A DNA stretch of 64,000 bases from CAKZQX01 sp034436755 (GTDB lineage: Bacteria > Chloroflexota > Chloroflexia > Chloroflexales > Chloroflexaceae). Where the stretch lies: contig DAOTVB010000028.1 of assembly GCA_034436755.1 (NCBI GenBank), positions 62,001 through 126,000 on the forward strand, written 5' to 3'. The position numbers were made by a program, and so were the translations under genes. Numbering within the stretch: position 1 is the stretch's first letter; the number at the start of each line of letters is the position of its first letter. Positions 63,115 to 64,000 of the stretch are shown here, one piece after another. The notes below the pieces were generated by a model. The model searched no databases. It was not told the DNA's origin and saw only the letters and a list, made by a program, of their open reading frames with translations.

Positions 63115-63150
63115 AGGCAGGCCAGGTTGCTTCTACTGCTATAATGTTCG

Positions 63151-63159
63151 ATTCTAGCA
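63151..63159 (-). promoter_or_regulatory. Extended -10 box upstream of the decarboxylase-like gene
   Basis: TGCTAGAAT on the minus strand, 36 bases before ATG 63114. Confidence 0.45.
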
Positions 63160-63273
63160 TGGCTCATGCGAAAACGCAACAGGCAGTGCCGGGCATGCCG
63201 GGACTGGTGTACTGCCGGCGACTTTAGCGTGCAGCAGCAGCGCTGCCACACGCCAGAGCCGCGCCTCCAGGTC

Positions 63274-64000
63274 TTATCCTTCTGCCAATAACCCGGCGAT
63301 ATAGATGAGCGTTGCGCGGCGACCCTGGGGATGCAGTTGCCGCCAGAGATTCAGGAGATGCTCTTCATCTCCCATGATTTCGGTCGTTGTTAGCCGGTTG
63401 ATACGATTAAACCGGCGGACTGATGTCTGGTCATCGGCAAACTCGTCCTCGTCTTCTTCATCCGGAATGTAGGAATCTTCGTCGGCGAATGGTATGGTTT
63501 CGTCCGGGATAATATCCGGTTCTGGTGGGGGAACAGTCTCCCCGCCGGAGCGAACCGTCTGATCGGCGACCAGCACCTTCGCCAGTTCAAGCGAGTCCAC
63601 CTCGAGACAGCGGGCCAGACGCTGGGCCTGGTCGGCATCGGGTAAAGTCTGGCCGGAGAGATAATTGCGCAGGGCACCATCACTAATGCGCGTCTCACGT
63701 GTCAGCTTCGCGCGTGAATAGCGGCCGTTGTGCATACGCTCGTCCAGCCAGTCGGCGAAGAGGGGCGCTGATGTCGGACGCAGGGCGGTCTGTTCACGGG
63801 CGACTTCAACCGGGATATCGAGCGCACTGGCGATTAACTCCAGGGTACGCCCCCGGGGGCGCTGCGTTTGCCCGGAGATAAATTGTCGGAGCGAAAGCGC
63901 ACCGATCCCCAGTCGTTCGGCAAACTCGCTTATTGCAATTTCCTCCCGCATCGCTGCGTGGAATAACATCACTGAGAGGGGCAGATTGGCCGGAGGGGCA
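63274..64000 (-). CDS. Double HTH DNA-binding protein, 5' partial
   Basis: The reading frame is open to the window edge. Two XRE/Cro-like helix-turn-helix domains lie in tandem: the first (SEFAERLGIGALSLRQFISG) and the second (AKLTRETRISDGALRNYLSG), sharing the LSGQT or ISGQT end of the recognition helix. An acidic linker (EDSYIPDEEDEDEFADDQ) leads to a short C-terminal helical segment (about 30 residues, LLNLWRQLHPQGR). GTG 63972 would give 232 residues, but the second HTH unit's APLFADWLDERM aligns with LPLSVMLFHAAM of the first unit, which extends past GTG 63972, so the real start probably lies outside the window. A transcription regulator is likely; the target is unknown. Confidence 0.75.
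   Translation of the reverse strand, partial: APPANLPLSVMLFHAAMREEIAISEFAERLGIGALSLRQFISGQTQRPRGRTLELIASALDIPVEVAREQTALRPTSAPLFADWLDERMHNGRYSRAKLTRETRISDGALRNYLSGQTLPDADQAQRLARCLEVDSLELAKVLVADQTVRSGGETVPPPEPDIIPDETIPFADEDSYIPDEEDEDEFADDQTSVRRFNRINRLTTTEIMGDEEHLLNLWRQLHPQGRRATLIYIAGLLAEG

Overview
The window looks like a chromosomal segment of a GC-rich bacterium of the phylum Chloroflexota, probably class Chloroflexia. This is inferred from gene content: Thr/Pro-rich surface proteins, Uma2-type nuclease, DUF302, DUF3054, Mut7-C, dodecin, roadblock/LC7 and very long acidic TPR proteins. No rRNA was seen, and there is one tRNA, Pro(GGG). Several genes start at GTG or TTG with good ribosome sites, and upstream regions often carry an extended -10 box (TGnTAnaaT).

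Layout. (1) 1-7 kb: a signalling and surface locus, with two Thr/Pro-rich exported proteins around a degenerate receiver-GGDEF protein and a receiver-sensor-HAMP-adenylate/guanylate cyclase. (2) 7-14.7 kb: DUF302, a luciferase-like oxidoreductase, a PIN toxin-antitoxin pair, a Uma2 protein, DsbB, a FkbM methyltransferase and a purine permease, separated by repeat-rich spacers. (3) 14.9-17.2 kb: a P-type ATPase pseudogene with a frameshift, its 3' end replaced by a dispersed repeat. (4) 17.3-22.1 kb: a redox group on the minus strand, with a nine-haem cytochrome of the octahaem tetrathionate reductase family, a cytochrome b, a UbiA prenyltransferase and a DUF92/VTE6-like protein. (5) 22.3-30 kb: PspC, PsiE, an overlooked 32-residue membrane protein with a near-ideal terminator, a serine hydrolase lipoprotein, a GAF-GAF-PAS-GGDEF-EAL protein and small proteins including dodecin. 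(6) 30-39.7 kb: coaBC, a HEAT/SH3 membrane protein and a glycosylation cluster (two GT39-like enzymes, a GT2 and a flippase-like protein). (7) 39.7-48.6 kb: a frameshifted K+ channel, repeats and a MITE-like element, a Mut7-C protein and a 1.9 k-residue alpha-2-macroglobulin lacking the thioester Cys. (8) 48.9-54.4 kb: aminotransferase, PfkB kinase, RodA, DAHP synthase, Ndk and roadblock protein. (9) 54.7-59.7 kb: a 1666-residue TPR scaffold carrying about 18 copies of a short acidic motif. (10) 60-64 kb: tRNA-Pro, an ECF sigma/anti-sigma pair, a phosphatidylserine-decarboxylase-like protein that has lost its pyruvoyl serine, and a double-HTH protein running off the window.

Most unusual are a dispersed element family whose copies carry perfect 20-25 bp hairpins with a constant outer stem and co-varying inner stem (1.8, 2.1, 20.1, 48.8 and 62.2 kb), and the multivalent TPR scaffold beside a roadblock gene. 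Several proteins keep a recognisable fold but lack key catalytic residues: receiver-GGDEF, decarboxylase-like protein, macroglobulin and Uma2. All functional calls come from reading the sequence; no database search was run.
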